Assembly: GCA_049889395.1 (NCBI GenBank)
Contig: JBMHDM010000005.1
Coordinates: 1-64,000 of the forward strand
DNA from: UBA3537 sp049889395
GTDB taxonomy: Bacteria; Bacteroidota; Bacteroidia; Flavobacteriales; Flavobacteriaceae
DNA: 64,000 nucleotides
Reading direction: 5' to 3'
The notes under the pieces were generated by a model. It did not search any database. It worked only from the letters and a program-made list of their open reading frames with translations, and was not told the origin of the DNA. The position numbers were made by a program, and so were the translations under genes. Positions 35,301 through 43,236 of the stretch are shown piece by piece. Each line of letters begins with the position of its first letter. Within the stretch, counting starts at the first letter, position 1.

Positions 35301-37196
35301 TGCGTATATATTGAATCTAGCAGATTTACCATTGGCAGTGTTATTACCAAAGTCATCTTGTACCCAACCAGAAGTCGTGGTACCTGCAGTTGGTCCTTCA
35401 ATCGGACCTGTTGCCTCTGACCAACATTCATTTAGATAAGGATCAAAACCTTCTGTGTAGTTTGGCGTTATAGTCTCACATGGGGTGGTAAAACTTAATG
35501 GGCCAACCCATTCGCTGGTATCACCTGCACCACAGTCAGCTTGAATGTAAACATCATACGAGGTGCTTGGTGTCAACCCACTAATGGTATAAGGGTTAGT
35601 GGAAACCGCTACAGTTGTACCGCTTCCTTGTGTAAATCCATCCGCGCCGTATTCAATATTCCAAGTTGTTTCTGTTGCACCTGCTGTCCAAGCCAATGTA
35701 GCTGATCCAGACGCAACATCACTAGTTGCAAATGAAGTCGGCTCCAAGCAAGATGGTGCCGCAATTACAGTGGCATCCAAACAAAAGGCAGTAGTTTGAG
35801 GTGATGGATAGGTAGAAATATGAATGTAATATACCTCACCAGCTTCTAATGGATCCGAAACAAAACTCAATGCACTGGACCCAGAACTTGTTTGAGATCC
35901 GACACATACTTCAGCACCACCAGTTGGACATCCTTTGGACATGGCAAAGCCTGACCAAGAAGCTTGCCCTGACAAGGTTAAATCTAAAGTCTCACCATCT
36001 TCGGTTGCGGTGTATACATACAATGCATCGTCACCGCCATCATAGGACCCTAAGCAAGAACTGTCATCGATGGTATCTCCAAAAGTGGAAGTATCTCCAC
36101 ACTGTTGCGTACCTGGCGTTAATGCAATGGCGTTACCACATGGAGGCATTTCAACAGTTACCACTCTTGAAACTGTAGTTGCAGCATTTCCAGCGCCATC
36201 TGAGACATCGTATGTAATTGTATAAGTACCGTCAGTACTAGTATCAACTGTATCACCGCCTACAACAATATTAGCTGAGATATCACCTTCCTCATCATCA
36301 GATGCTGTTGCTCCTGCATCAGTATAAGTGTCGCCATTATTAATCGTTACATCAGAACCAGTGAGAGTGATCACCGGTGCTACACAAGTGCTACCACATT
36401 GACCATAGGTGTTTGTAACATTGCCTGACCCAAGATCCCAACGTCTGTTGGCATAGTTGGCATAATCAGTTACAGGAGCACAATCTCCTCCGTTGGCCAT
36501 GATAGAAATTAAGTTTTCCTGAACACCATCAACAACTAGAAGATATTCCATATTATCTGTTGGAGCAGGGTCGAACGTAAACGTCCAAGTTCCATCACCG
36601 TTGTCTGCAGCAATTGGCCCACCTGCAGGGTCCCATCCCCACCACGGGCCTGTCAATCTGACTTCAGAAGCAGAGGCACAAGTGCTAGTGGTTATAAGCA
36701 GAGGCTGAGCTACAGCATTGACTGTGAGTCCAATGTTATTGTTGTTAACACCATCCCAGGCACCACCGTTTGTAGCACTGGCACCGCCATAGGTGTAGGA
36801 TCCACTATCTAGTCGCCAGCGGGTGGCAATATAGTGCGTCCCAACTGCAGTTGATGACGTGGAATAATTATACTCATCGTCATTACCGTTGTCTTGACCA
36901 AAATTGGCTACTTGCCAAGCCGACTCGTCCCATGAAGCAGGATCTGTATCAGCCGAATTGAATCCAATCCAGCATTCAATACCAGCGCCTTGACCAGCTG
37001 CGTCGGTAACACCAGCTTCATAAGCTTTTGAGTAGACGGTAATGGTAGTCCCCTCATCTACTGAAAGTGACGTATTGGAACCGTTGGTACCATCAGACAA
37101 CCATTGTGTGTTGTAAAAGTCCAGTTCTTGTGCATTGATGGCACTTGAAAAAGAAAACAACAACATAAATAAAGTTAATGTGTAAATATTTTTCAT
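32397..37196 (-). CDS. Secreted modular adhesin with T9SS sorting domain
   Basis: This 1599-residue protein has a signal peptide (MKNIYTLTLFMLLFSFSSAINAQ cleaved near 22). Approximate domains: a Trp-rich N-terminal module (25-165); a module resembling ones attached to marine polysaccharide enzymes (VRLTGPWWGWDP, 166-272); a DUF5011-like Ig domain (275-348); a PPC-like region (350-478); four fibronectin-III-like domains (481-573, 747-838, 1003-1100, 1243-1340); three choice-of-anchor J domains (574-746, 839-1000, 1341-1518); and a GEVED domain (1103-1240). The type A sorting tail (1520-1599, FNYFPNPVNDVLTI through VQTVRVLKK) directs export and attachment. No catalytic domain is visible. Surface adhesion or carbohydrate binding is inferred. 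Confidence 0.92.
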   Translation of the reverse strand: MKNIYTLTLFMLLFSFSSAINAQELDFYNTQWLSDGTNGSNTSLSVDEGTTITVYSKAYEAGVTDAAGQGAGIECWIGFNSADTDPASWDESAWQVANFGQDNGNDDEYNYSTSSTAVGTHYIATRWRLDSGSYTYGGASATNGGAWDGVNNNNIGLTVNAVAQPLLITTSTCASASEVRLTGPWWGWDPAGGPIAADNGDGTWTFTFDPAPTDNMEYLLVVDGVQENLISIMANGGDCAPVTDYANYANRRWDLGSGNVTNTYGQCGSTCVAPVITLTGSDVTINNGDTYTDAGATASDDEEGDISANIVVGGDTVDTSTDGTYTITYDVSDGAGNAATTVSRVVTVEMPPCGNAIALTPGTQQCGDTSTFGDTIDDSSCLGSYDGGDDALYVYTATEDGETLDLTLSGQASWSGFAMSKGCPTGGAEVCVGSQTSSGSSALSFVSDPLEAGEVYYIHISTYPSPQTTAFCLDATVIAAPSCLEPTSFATSDVASGSATLAWTAGATETTWNIEYGADGFTQGSGTTVAVSTNPYTISGLTPSTSYDVYIQADCGAGDTSEWVGPLSFTTPCETITPNYTEGFDPYLNECWSEATGPIEGPTAGTTTSGWVQDDFGNNTANGKSARFNIYATGGDEWLISPTFDLSSGGYEINLDVALTLYASTSSGTIGSDDAVYIMQSVDNGTTWTTIYTWDASNSPSNTGDNVTIDIATITSATTKFAVFALEGMTSGGDFDFFVDNFAVRTPPSCLAPSSNSLSAANITTSAADVSWTAGDSETAWNIEYGPEGFTQGTGTTVAVTTNPYTITGLSSNTSYDVYVQADCGTSTSDWVGPYTFNTACDAYSTFPFTETFNSDSSSASCWTVDNANGDTDSWTTSYGSNTNEGDGVAAMYTDYNSGANDDWLISPGFQLTGNERLKFQQRVQSSGEPNDFEVLLSSTTAETASFTTVLLANAEYSNTAYQEIIIDLSSYTGVNYIAFHVANGGLDGWRLYIDDVVVEEIPSTPPGCAANFSNTLDASCGNFDFDISWDATDGADGYYITVGTTSGGSDIEASTDLGSATSYSFTNVQVATTYYYTVIPYNANGSATGCLEKSVTTATTGCYCDSVPTSNDGSGISSVAFNGTDFTSGGDITYEDFTATAVEAGQSTTASLNITFATGYSYDTHVWVDLNDDYNFDSSELLFTGESLGSNPTTLDASFLVPSDAPLGDHRVRIGTADGGQSTPNPCYSGSYGVTIDMTITVVAPPSCIGPSALTVSNLSDSSADISWTAGGTETDYEYVVQAAGTGEPTAAGTAVIGATSVSLTSLADNTDYEVYVRSACAGGEFSSWTGPLSFTTEPAPIVPAYTNDFSTYPGEFWTEGTGAIADGPSGTTSAWSEDGFGNNGTTGAAKVNVYYSSFSGGNDDWLISPMFDLSGGTYYLNLNAALTVWNSTSSTTFGAGDFVALMVTEDDGSTWSELYRWDANNTPSATGDAMPEIDLSSYTSMTKFALYAESATGNVDNDFFIDDFQITTTSLGLDDNSISSFNYFPNPVNDVLTIKAQNNVEDVKVFNILGQMVLRQNPNTRDCTVDLSAMQTGAYFIQVSIGNTVQTVRVLKK

Positions 37197-37221
37197 AAAG
37201 TTAAATTTTGATTAATCCTCA

Positions 37222-37229
37222 TAAACATA
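37222..37229 (-). promoter_or_regulatory. Possible -7 element of the adhesin gene
   Basis: TATGTTTA on the minus strand is one mismatch from TAnnTTTG, 25 bases before the ATG. The paired direct repeats lie about 50-85 bases upstream of the implied transcript start, as activator sites often do. Confidence 0.3.
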
Positions 37230-37269
37230 TTGCTAATTATGACTAAATGAAAATAAATAAAATAGTTAT

Positions 37270-37305
37270 CGATCAAATGTTTAATATTTACGATAAAATG
37301 TTTAA
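37270..37305. repeat. 15-bp direct repeat with 21-bp period upstream of the adhesin
   Basis: CGATCAAATGTTTAA (37270-37284) recurs as CGATAAAATGTTTAA (37291-37305), 14 of 15 identical. The start-to-start distance is exactly 21 bp, two helical turns. This suits a dimeric regulator bound on one face, such as a LytTR-type response regulator; the regulator is inferred. Confidence 0.65.
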
Positions 37306-37333
37306 CAAAATATTATTCTATTTATGTAATTGA

Positions 37334-37364
37334 TAAAAAAAATCCACACCGTTTGGTGTGGATT
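37334..37364 (-). terminator. Terminator after fabI
   Basis: AATCCACACC and GGTGTGGATT form a perfect 10-bp stem with a GTTT loop, followed on the minus strand by a T-run. It lies about 25 bases beyond the fabI stop. Confidence 0.9.
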
Positions 37365-37388
37365 CTTGTGAAAACTGTAGGGTTTTAC

Positions 37389-38204
37389 TTATTTTTCTGT
37401 AAACTTTTCCATTATAGCATCACTTACACCCATGTTGCTAAATCCGCCATCGTTGTAAAGATTTTGCAAAGTCACGCGTTTAGTCAGGTCGCTAAATAGT
37501 GTGATGGTGTAATTGGCACAATCCAAAGCCGTGGCATTTCCAAGCGGTGACATTTTTTCAGCATAAGCGATAAAACCGTCAAATCCTTTTACGCCCTTTC
37601 CTGCCGTGGTAGGGGTTGGCGATTGTGAAATGGTATTCACTCTAACTTTTTTATCTCTCCCAAAAAAGTAGCCAAAACTTCTGGCAATACTTTCTAAATA
37701 AGCTTTGTTATCTGCCATGTCATTGTAATCTGGGAAAACACGTTGTGCCGCCATGTAAGATAAGGCTACAATGCTCCCCCACTCGTTCATAGCATCGGAT
37801 TTGTAAAGCGTTTGCATGACTTTATGAAATGACATGGCAGAAACGTCGGTTCCTTTCTGTGTCCAATCATATTTTTGGTCGGTGTATGAACGTCCTTTTC
37901 GTACGTTAACAGACATACCAATGGAGTGCAGGACAAAGTCTAACTTACCGCCTAAAATTTCCACAGACTGATCGACCAAATGCTGTAAATCTTCCACAGA
38001 AGTAGCATCGGCAGGAATGACTTTTGATCCTGTTTTTGTGGCCAATTCGTCGATGACACCCATTCGCATGGCTATAGGTGCATTGGTTAACACAAAGGTT
38101 CCGCCTTCTTCGTGGACACGCTCAGCAGTTTTCCAGGCAATAGAATTGGGGTCTAAAGCTCCAAATATAATACCTCGTTTTCCTTTCAATAATTGATTTG
38201 ACAT
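37389..38204 (-). CDS. fabI: Enoyl-[acyl-carrier-protein] reductase FabI
   Basis: FabI reduces trans-2-enoyl-ACP in the last step of each fatty-acid elongation round. The 271-residue SDR protein shows GIIFGALDPNSIAW (nucleotide binding), the catalytic Tyr-x6-Lys as YNDMADNK, and VNTISQSPTPTTAGKGV downstream. It ends the bamD-rpoZ-coaBC-DUF4835-recN-fabI gene run and has a strong terminator. Its 48-base gap from recN allows co-transcription. Confidence 0.96.
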   Translation of the reverse strand: MSNQLLKGKRGIIFGALDPNSIAWKTAERVHEEGGTFVLTNAPIAMRMGVIDELATKTGSKVIPADATSVEDLQHLVDQSVEILGGKLDFVLHSIGMSVNVRKGRSYTDQKYDWTQKGTDVSAMSFHKVMQTLYKSDAMNEWGSIVALSYMAAQRVFPDYNDMADNKAYLESIARSFGYFFGRDKKVRVNTISQSPTPTTAGKGVKGFDGFIAYAEKMSPLGNATALDCANYTITLFSDLTKRVTLQNLYNDGGFSNMGVSDAIMEKFTEK

Positions 38205-38252
38205 ATGAAATGATTTAGTTGATTTAATAATTTTATTTAGGCAAATATACCA

Positions 38253-39905
38253 CTAATTCAATAACTGCTTGGCATGGGCCTTGGCAGATTTTGTATGTTG
38301 AGTACCCCCCAACATTTGCGCAATTTCCAACAATCGCTCTTCAGGATTCAAAGCTTTTATTTTGGTTAGAGTTGAATCATTGTCAACAGATTTGTATATC
38401 TTAAAGTGGTGGGCTCCTTTGGCTGCAATTTGTGGTAAATGCGTAATTGCGAAAACTTGCATGTATGCACTCATCTCTTGCATCAAAATCGCCATTTTAT
38501 TAGAAATTTCTCCTGAAACTCCCGTATCTATTTCATCGAACATAACAGTTGGAAGTTGCTGATGTTTGGATAATATATACTTGATTGCTAACATTATCCT
38601 AGATAATTCACCGCCAGACGCTCCTTTTGATATTGGCAGAAACTCACTACCTTTATTGGTTTTCAATAAAAACGACAATTGATCTTTGCCATTAGATAAA
38701 AAATCATCTACTTGCGAAAGCCTGATTTTAAATTCTGCCTGTGGCATTCCTAAATGTTGAAGCAAGTCATGTAGTTCAACTTCCAATTTTGGAAGGATCC
38801 CTTCTCTTTTTTTGGAAATACTTTTAGAAATTTTGTTTAATTTTTTTAGATTTTCATGCAACAAATTATCAGTCGAAAGAATGCGATTATCGAGTTCATC
38901 TATGGACAGAGTTTTTTGCTGTAATGTGCTGTGAATTGTAAGTAATTCCTCTATTGAACTGACATTGTGTTTATTAAATAAATTTTGAATGAGTTTTAAT
39001 TGACCATCTAAGACATTCAGACGTTCTGGATTGATTTCTAAGTCTTCTAATTGGCGCTCTATTTCACTAAAAATATCGTCCAATTCAATGGTTGTGCTAT
39101 TGATTCTATTTAAAATTTCTTCAAATGGGTTAGATATTGTTTTTAAATTCTGAAATCGTTGTTTGAGGGCCATCAAATTGGCGATAACACCTCGATCTTG
39201 CTCTCCCAAAATCTGTTGTGAAAATGATAGTTCTGATTGAATAAATTCTACATTATTGAGCGTGGCGTACTCAACTTCTAAATCTTCTAAGCTTAGATGT
39301 AGTACATTAGATTCTTCCAATTCATTCAGTAAAAAATTGTTGTAATCAAACTCTTTTTTTAACTGTTGTCGCTGATCTTTGAGATGAATTAGAGCTTTGG
39401 AATTTTCACTGTAAAGATAACGTTCTTCAGCGTATTGTTGTAGCAGATCACTATTGTCTGCCAAGGCATCAATGATTTGAAATTGAAAAGAATTGGTGGT
39501 TAAAGATAAGTTGTCATGTTGCGAATGAATATCGATCAAATGACTACCCAACAATTGTAAAATGGTGAGATTGACTGGCGAATCATTGACAAATGCACGG
39601 GACTTTCCAGATGGTAAAACCTCACGCCTCAATATGGTTTCGGACTCATAATCTAAGTCGTTGGCTTCGAAAAAATGCTTGAGATTATAGCTATCAATCT
39701 GAAAAACACACTCAATGATGCTTTTTTTGGTTTTATCTTTAATATTGGAAAAATCTACTCGCTTGCCCAATACCAGTGACAATCCGCCTAGCAGAATTGA
39801 TTTACCTGCACCTGTTTCGCCGGTAATTGTTGTTAATCCATTTTGAAAATGAACTTTTAGTTCATCAATGAGAGCATAATTTTTTATGTGTATAAATGAC
39901 AGCAA
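38253..39905 (-). CDS. recN: DNA repair protein RecN
   Basis: RecN is an SMC-like ATPase that joins DNA ends in double-strand break repair. The 550-residue protein has the P-loop GETGAGKSILLGG near residue 30, a long coiled-coil middle (about 150-370), the ABC signature KGASGGELSRIML and Walker B PTVMFDEIDTGVSGE in the C-terminal lobe. It follows the DUF4835 gene by 11 bases. Confidence 0.96.
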   Translation of the reverse strand: MLSFIHIKNYALIDELKVHFQNGLTTITGETGAGKSILLGGLSLVLGKRVDFSNIKDKTKKSIIECVFQIDSYNLKHFFEANDLDYESETILRREVLPSGKSRAFVNDSPVNLTILQLLGSHLIDIHSQHDNLSLTTNSFQFQIIDALADNSDLLQQYAEERYLYSENSKALIHLKDQRQQLKKEFDYNNFLLNELEESNVLHLSLEDLEVEYATLNNVEFIQSELSFSQQILGEQDRGVIANLMALKQRFQNLKTISNPFEEILNRINSTTIELDDIFSEIERQLEDLEINPERLNVLDGQLKLIQNLFNKHNVSSIEELLTIHSTLQQKTLSIDELDNRILSTDNLLHENLKKLNKISKSISKKREGILPKLEVELHDLLQHLGMPQAEFKIRLSQVDDFLSNGKDQLSFLLKTNKGSEFLPISKGASGGELSRIMLAIKYILSKHQQLPTVMFDEIDTGVSGEISNKMAILMQEMSAYMQVFAITHLPQIAAKGAHHFKIYKSVDNDSTLTKIKALNPEERLLEIAQMLGGTQHTKSAKAHAKQLLN

Positions 39906-39916
39906 TATTCAAAAAT

Positions 39917-40807
39917 TTAAAACTTGATTGCTCTCCATTTTTTGGAATGCATCGGAGCAACTTTATTAAGCACCGAGACCAATTCTGATATATTGACGTT
40001 TGGACCAGAGCTAAAAATATCTGAAATTTCGTCGGCTTTTGCATCAAAGAAAGTTCGAACCAGAAATGAATTGGGACGGCGTTTGTGTAATGATTCAAAA
40101 TTGACAACAGATTCTGCTATTTTGGTTTTGGCCTCTTTTGTGTTTTCAGACATCACATCAAGACCCAATCTGTGGTAATTGTAGAGCGCAGTTCTGTAGG
40201 CGGTGTAGGTTTTGGATAAAATATTATCTATCAGGACCCTACGGGTTTGATCACCGCCTTGGGGAGGTGCCCAACCTTTTGTATTTCCTTGTTGAGAATA
40301 GTTGGCAATATCCCTAGCTTGTTCGTAATATGCTTGACCACCATTGGGTTCGAAAGTATCAGCATCCATACCCAAAATCATGTAAACATGAAATGCTATC
40401 ACAGAGATCAAGTTAGATTCAAATTGAGTGGCGCTAAAATTTAAGTTTTGATATTCCAAGTAATTGAAAATAAAGTCTTTATCATTAAAATTATAAACTG
40501 GACTAGCATAAGTGGAATTGTAAACAGGACGTGTAGATTGCACCTGAATACTGGCTTGAAATGTATCTGAATTATAGTTTAGAATATTGATAACCATTCC
40601 ACAGTCTATTCTTTCTTTTTGGCTGAAATTTTTATTAGTCCATCTGGTGTTATTTACAAATTCACCAAGTTGTTTTTGAAGGGTCTTGAAGACCTGAACA
40701 TTTTCATTTCCAGTTTGTTGGGCGTTTACAACAAGGTTGCAATTCAATTCTTGTGAGTTTAGAAATTGAAAAAAAACTAATTGTAGGAAAATTACAAAAT
40801 TACGCAT
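39917..40807 (-). CDS. DUF4835 family exported protein
   Basis: This 296-residue protein has a signal peptide (MRNFVIFLQLVFFQFLNSQ) and a beta-rich, Asn/Gln-rich body typical of DUF4835, including FSQKERIDCGMVINI and ILGMDADTFEPNGG. Some databases connect this family with type IX secretion under the name PorD; I recall this from memory and am not certain. The T9SS adhesin next to this run makes the idea reasonable. It overlaps coaBC by 8 bases and precedes recN by 11. Confidence 0.82.
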   Translation of the reverse strand: MRNFVIFLQLVFFQFLNSQELNCNLVVNAQQTGNENVQVFKTLQKQLGEFVNNTRWTNKNFSQKERIDCGMVINILNYNSDTFQASIQVQSTRPVYNSTYASPVYNFNDKDFIFNYLEYQNLNFSATQFESNLISVIAFHVYMILGMDADTFEPNGGQAYYEQARDIANYSQQGNTKGWAPPQGGDQTRRVLIDNILSKTYTAYRTALYNYHRLGLDVMSENTKEAKTKIAESVVNFESLHKRRPNSFLVRTFFDAKADEISDIFSSGPNVNISELVSVLNKVAPMHSKKWRAIKF

Positions 40808-42011
40808 GGATTTGTATTATGATTTTTTGAATAATATCGTCTGCTACTTCTGATTTTGACTTTAATGGATAGTCTGTTTGGTTTAAATCTTTATCAATTA
40901 TAGTAATTTTATTTGTACTTCCACCAAATCCAGCACCGGCGTCTTTCAATGAGTTGAGTACAATCATATCCAAATTTTTGGATTTTAATTTCTTTATGGC
41001 ATTGGTTATTTCGTTATCGGTTTCTAAAGCAAATCCAACTAATATCTGGGCTGTTTTTTCTGATCCCAAAGCGGCCAAAATATCTTTTGTTTTTATCAAG
41101 TTTATGGTAAGCGTATCCGTTGTTTTCTTGATTTTTGAAAGAAAAGATTTTTGAGGCTTGTAATCTGCAACCGCTGCAGATAAAATGGCAACATCAACTT
41201 TTTGATAGTATTGGTGAACGGCATCGAACATTTCATCAGCGCTGGTCACTGAAATTGTCGAGATGGCTTTACGCTCTGCTTTGTAGTGCGAGGGTCCAGA
41301 AATTAATATAACCTCAGCGCCTTGTTGAGCAGCGCTGTTGGCCAATTCAAAACCCATGCGGCCAGAAGAATGATTACCGATGAATCTAACAGGGTCTATG
41401 GCCTCATAGGTTGGACCAGCCGTAACTAATACTTTTTTTCCATACAAAGGGAGTCCATTTAAAATATGTGTTTCAACTGCCTCGATAATGGCTTCTGGTT
41501 CGGCCATGCGGCCCTTACCCACAAGCCCACTTGCTAATTCACCGAAAGTTGATGGAATTAAGATATTTCCATAGGATTCCAAGGTTTCAATGGCTTGTTG
41601 TGTGGTGGGATGTTTATACATATCCAAATCCATAGCCGGAGCGAAATAAACAGGGCACTTGGCCGAGAGATAGGTTGCAATTAAAAAATTATCGCTGTTA
41701 CCCGATGCCATTTTCGATAAGGTGTTGGCCGTTGTTGGAGCCACTATAAAAAGATCGGCCCAAAGACCTAATTCCACATGGTTATTCCAAACGGCATTAT
41801 CATCTTTTTCATCTGTAAAATCTGATATTACAGGATTGGCTGAAAGAGTAGAAAGTGTTAGTGGCGTAATAAATGCTTTGGCAGCTGGCGTCATGACGAC
41901 GCGTACATCTGCACCTGCTTTTACAAGTAAACGAACTAAGGAAGCTGTTTTATACGCAGCAATGCCAGCAGTAACACCAAGGAGAATATGTTTGCCGCGT
42001 AAAATTGACAT
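40800..42011 (-). CDS. coaBC: Bifunctional phosphopantothenoylcysteine decarboxylase/synthetase
   Basis: The 403-residue protein joins 4'-phosphopantothenate to cysteine (CoaB, C-terminal half) and decarboxylates the product (CoaC, N-terminal half) on the way to CoA. The flavoprotein half shows GVTAGIAAYK, the catalytic His in NNHVELG and PAMDLDMY. The synthetase half starts near residue 190 with VLVTAGPTYEAIDPVRFIGNHSSG and contains SAAVADYKP. Both halves are complete. Confidence 0.96.
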   Translation of the reverse strand: MSILRGKHILLGVTAGIAAYKTASLVRLLVKAGADVRVVMTPAAKAFITPLTLSTLSANPVISDFTDEKDDNAVWNNHVELGLWADLFIVAPTTANTLSKMASGNSDNFLIATYLSAKCPVYFAPAMDLDMYKHPTTQQAIETLESYGNILIPSTFGELASGLVGKGRMAEPEAIIEAVETHILNGLPLYGKKVLVTAGPTYEAIDPVRFIGNHSSGRMGFELANSAAQQGAEVILISGPSHYKAERKAISTISVTSADEMFDAVHQYYQKVDVAILSAAVADYKPQKSFLSKIKKTTDTLTINLIKTKDILAALGSEKTAQILVGFALETDNEITNAIKKLKSKNLDMIVLNSLKDAGAGFGGSTNKITIIDKDLNQTDYPLKSKSEVADDIIQKIIIQIHA

Positions 42012-42020
42012 CTATTGGTT

Positions 42021-42344
42021 TTAGGACTCGTCTGTTGTGTTTCTGTGGTGTATTTTGCCCTCTAGCCACTCTTGAACGGCTAAAGCATGAGGTTTTGGTA
42101 AACGCTCATAAAATTTTGAAACTTCAATCTGTTCTTTATTTTCAAAAACTTCTTCCAAGCTATCGTTGTATGTCGCAAATTCTTCCAACTTGTCAATTAA
42201 TTCTTTACGAATATCTGTATTGATTTGTTCTGCACGCTTTGAAATGGCAGAGATGGCTTCATAAATATTTTCTGTTTGAGCATCAATTTCATTTCGATTG
42301 TAAGTAACAGTTGTAGCCGGTGCTTTTACTTTTTTAAGATCCAT
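42021..42344 (-). CDS. rpoZ: RNA polymerase omega subunit
   Basis: This 107-residue protein matches the Bacteroidota form of omega in its start (MDLKKVKAPATTVTYNRNEID) and in its place between coaBC and bamD. Omega stabilises the beta' subunit during RNA polymerase assembly. It differs considerably from the E. coli protein, so the call relies on the lineage-specific pattern and gene order. Spacing is 9 bases to coaBC and 5 to bamD. Confidence 0.87.
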   Translation of the reverse strand: MDLKKVKAPATTVTYNRNEIDAQTENIYEAISAISKRAEQINTDIRKELIDKLEEFATYNDSLEEVFENKEQIEVSKFYERLPKPHALAVQEWLEGKIHHRNTTDES

Positions 42345-42349
42345 TTGTA

Positions 42350-43162
42350 TTAACTTTTTGGTGTTAAATTATTTTTTATGTTTTGCAGTACCTCATGCAT
42401 TTCATTGGATTGAGTGAGGTATTTTGTATCCGGAAAATATCGCATTAAGTTCTTGTAAAATTTTAGTGCTTTTTGAGTACGCTCCTCTTGTTTCCAAACC
42501 ACACTATTCACAGCCAATTGGTAAGCAGAATCAAACTTGTAATACAATGCATCTTCTCTAAAAATAGAGCCAGGATAGTTGTCTAGGAAGTTATCAAATG
42601 CCGTTATTGCCGAATTGTAATCTCTATGAAAAGGACCTGTTCGGTGGTACTGAAGGGCGATTTCATAGGCCTTTTTTTCTAATTTTAAGTCCAATTCTTG
42701 AACCAGTTTATTGGCCTCTTCAAAATATTCAGATTCCGGATATCTATTTATAAATTCCTGTAATTTCTCCAATGCATCGTACGTTTCTGTTTGATCTTTA
42801 GAGTACAAAGGTGATAGAAAGTAGTAGCTTTTGGCTGCCAAAAATGCCATTTCGTCAATCCGTTCACTTTTTGGATAAGCATCTACGAATTGCTCCATCC
42901 TGTAATTGGCCGTGTAATAATCTTCTGTCTCATAATATGATTTAGAATGCATGTACATCAATTTCTGGGCTTGGGGTTTACCTCTATATTTTGGTACAAT
43001 TTGCAAAAACAAACGATTGGCTTTATCATACTTTCCTTGCTCAAAAAGCGCTGTTCCCATTTTGTACTTTGCAGCGATATCTTCTTCTTTCAATACACGT
43101 TGGTATTCGCTACAAGAGGCGTAGCTTAACAGAATTAATGCGGCTAAAAGAACTTTTTTCAT
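42350..43162 (-). CDS. bamD: Outer-membrane assembly lipoprotein BamD
   Basis: BamD is the TPR lipoprotein partner of BamA in outer-membrane protein insertion. The 270-residue sequence has a lipoprotein signal with lipobox Cys17 (SYASCSEY). TPR helices follow (YKMGTALFEQGKYDKANRLF, AFLAAKSYYFLSPLYS, NSAITAFDNFLDNYP). It is the first gene of the run towards fabI, and a promoter element lies 21 bases upstream. Confidence 0.93.
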   Translation of the reverse strand: MKKVLLAALILLSYASCSEYQRVLKEEDIAAKYKMGTALFEQGKYDKANRLFLQIVPKYRGKPQAQKLMYMHSKSYYETEDYYTANYRMEQFVDAYPKSERIDEMAFLAAKSYYFLSPLYSKDQTETYDALEKLQEFINRYPESEYFEEANKLVQELDLKLEKKAYEIALQYHRTGPFHRDYNSAITAFDNFLDNYPGSIFREDALYYKFDSAYQLAVNSVVWKQEERTQKALKFYKNLMRYFPDTKYLTQSNEMHEVLQNIKNNLTPKS

Positions 43163-43182
43163 AAGAAATTTAAGATAGGGAG

Positions 43183-43190
43183 CAAAAGTA
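43183..43190 (-). promoter_or_regulatory. -7 element upstream of bamD
   Basis: TACTTTTG on the minus strand matches TAnnTTTG. A T-run lies about 17 bases upstream as a weak -33. It would start the bamD-rpoZ-coaBC-DUF4835-recN-fabI transcript about 17 bases before the bamD ATG. Confidence 0.55.
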
Positions 43191-43236
43191 CATTTTTTTA
43201 ACGGATTAAAAAAAAGATTATTATCTGTCCAAAGCT

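Noticed and set aside
32397..37196. Repeats in the adhesin gene as CRISPR or mobile element
   Set aside because: The repeats are coding, domain-sized and in frame; there are no short regular spacers or terminal inverted repeats.
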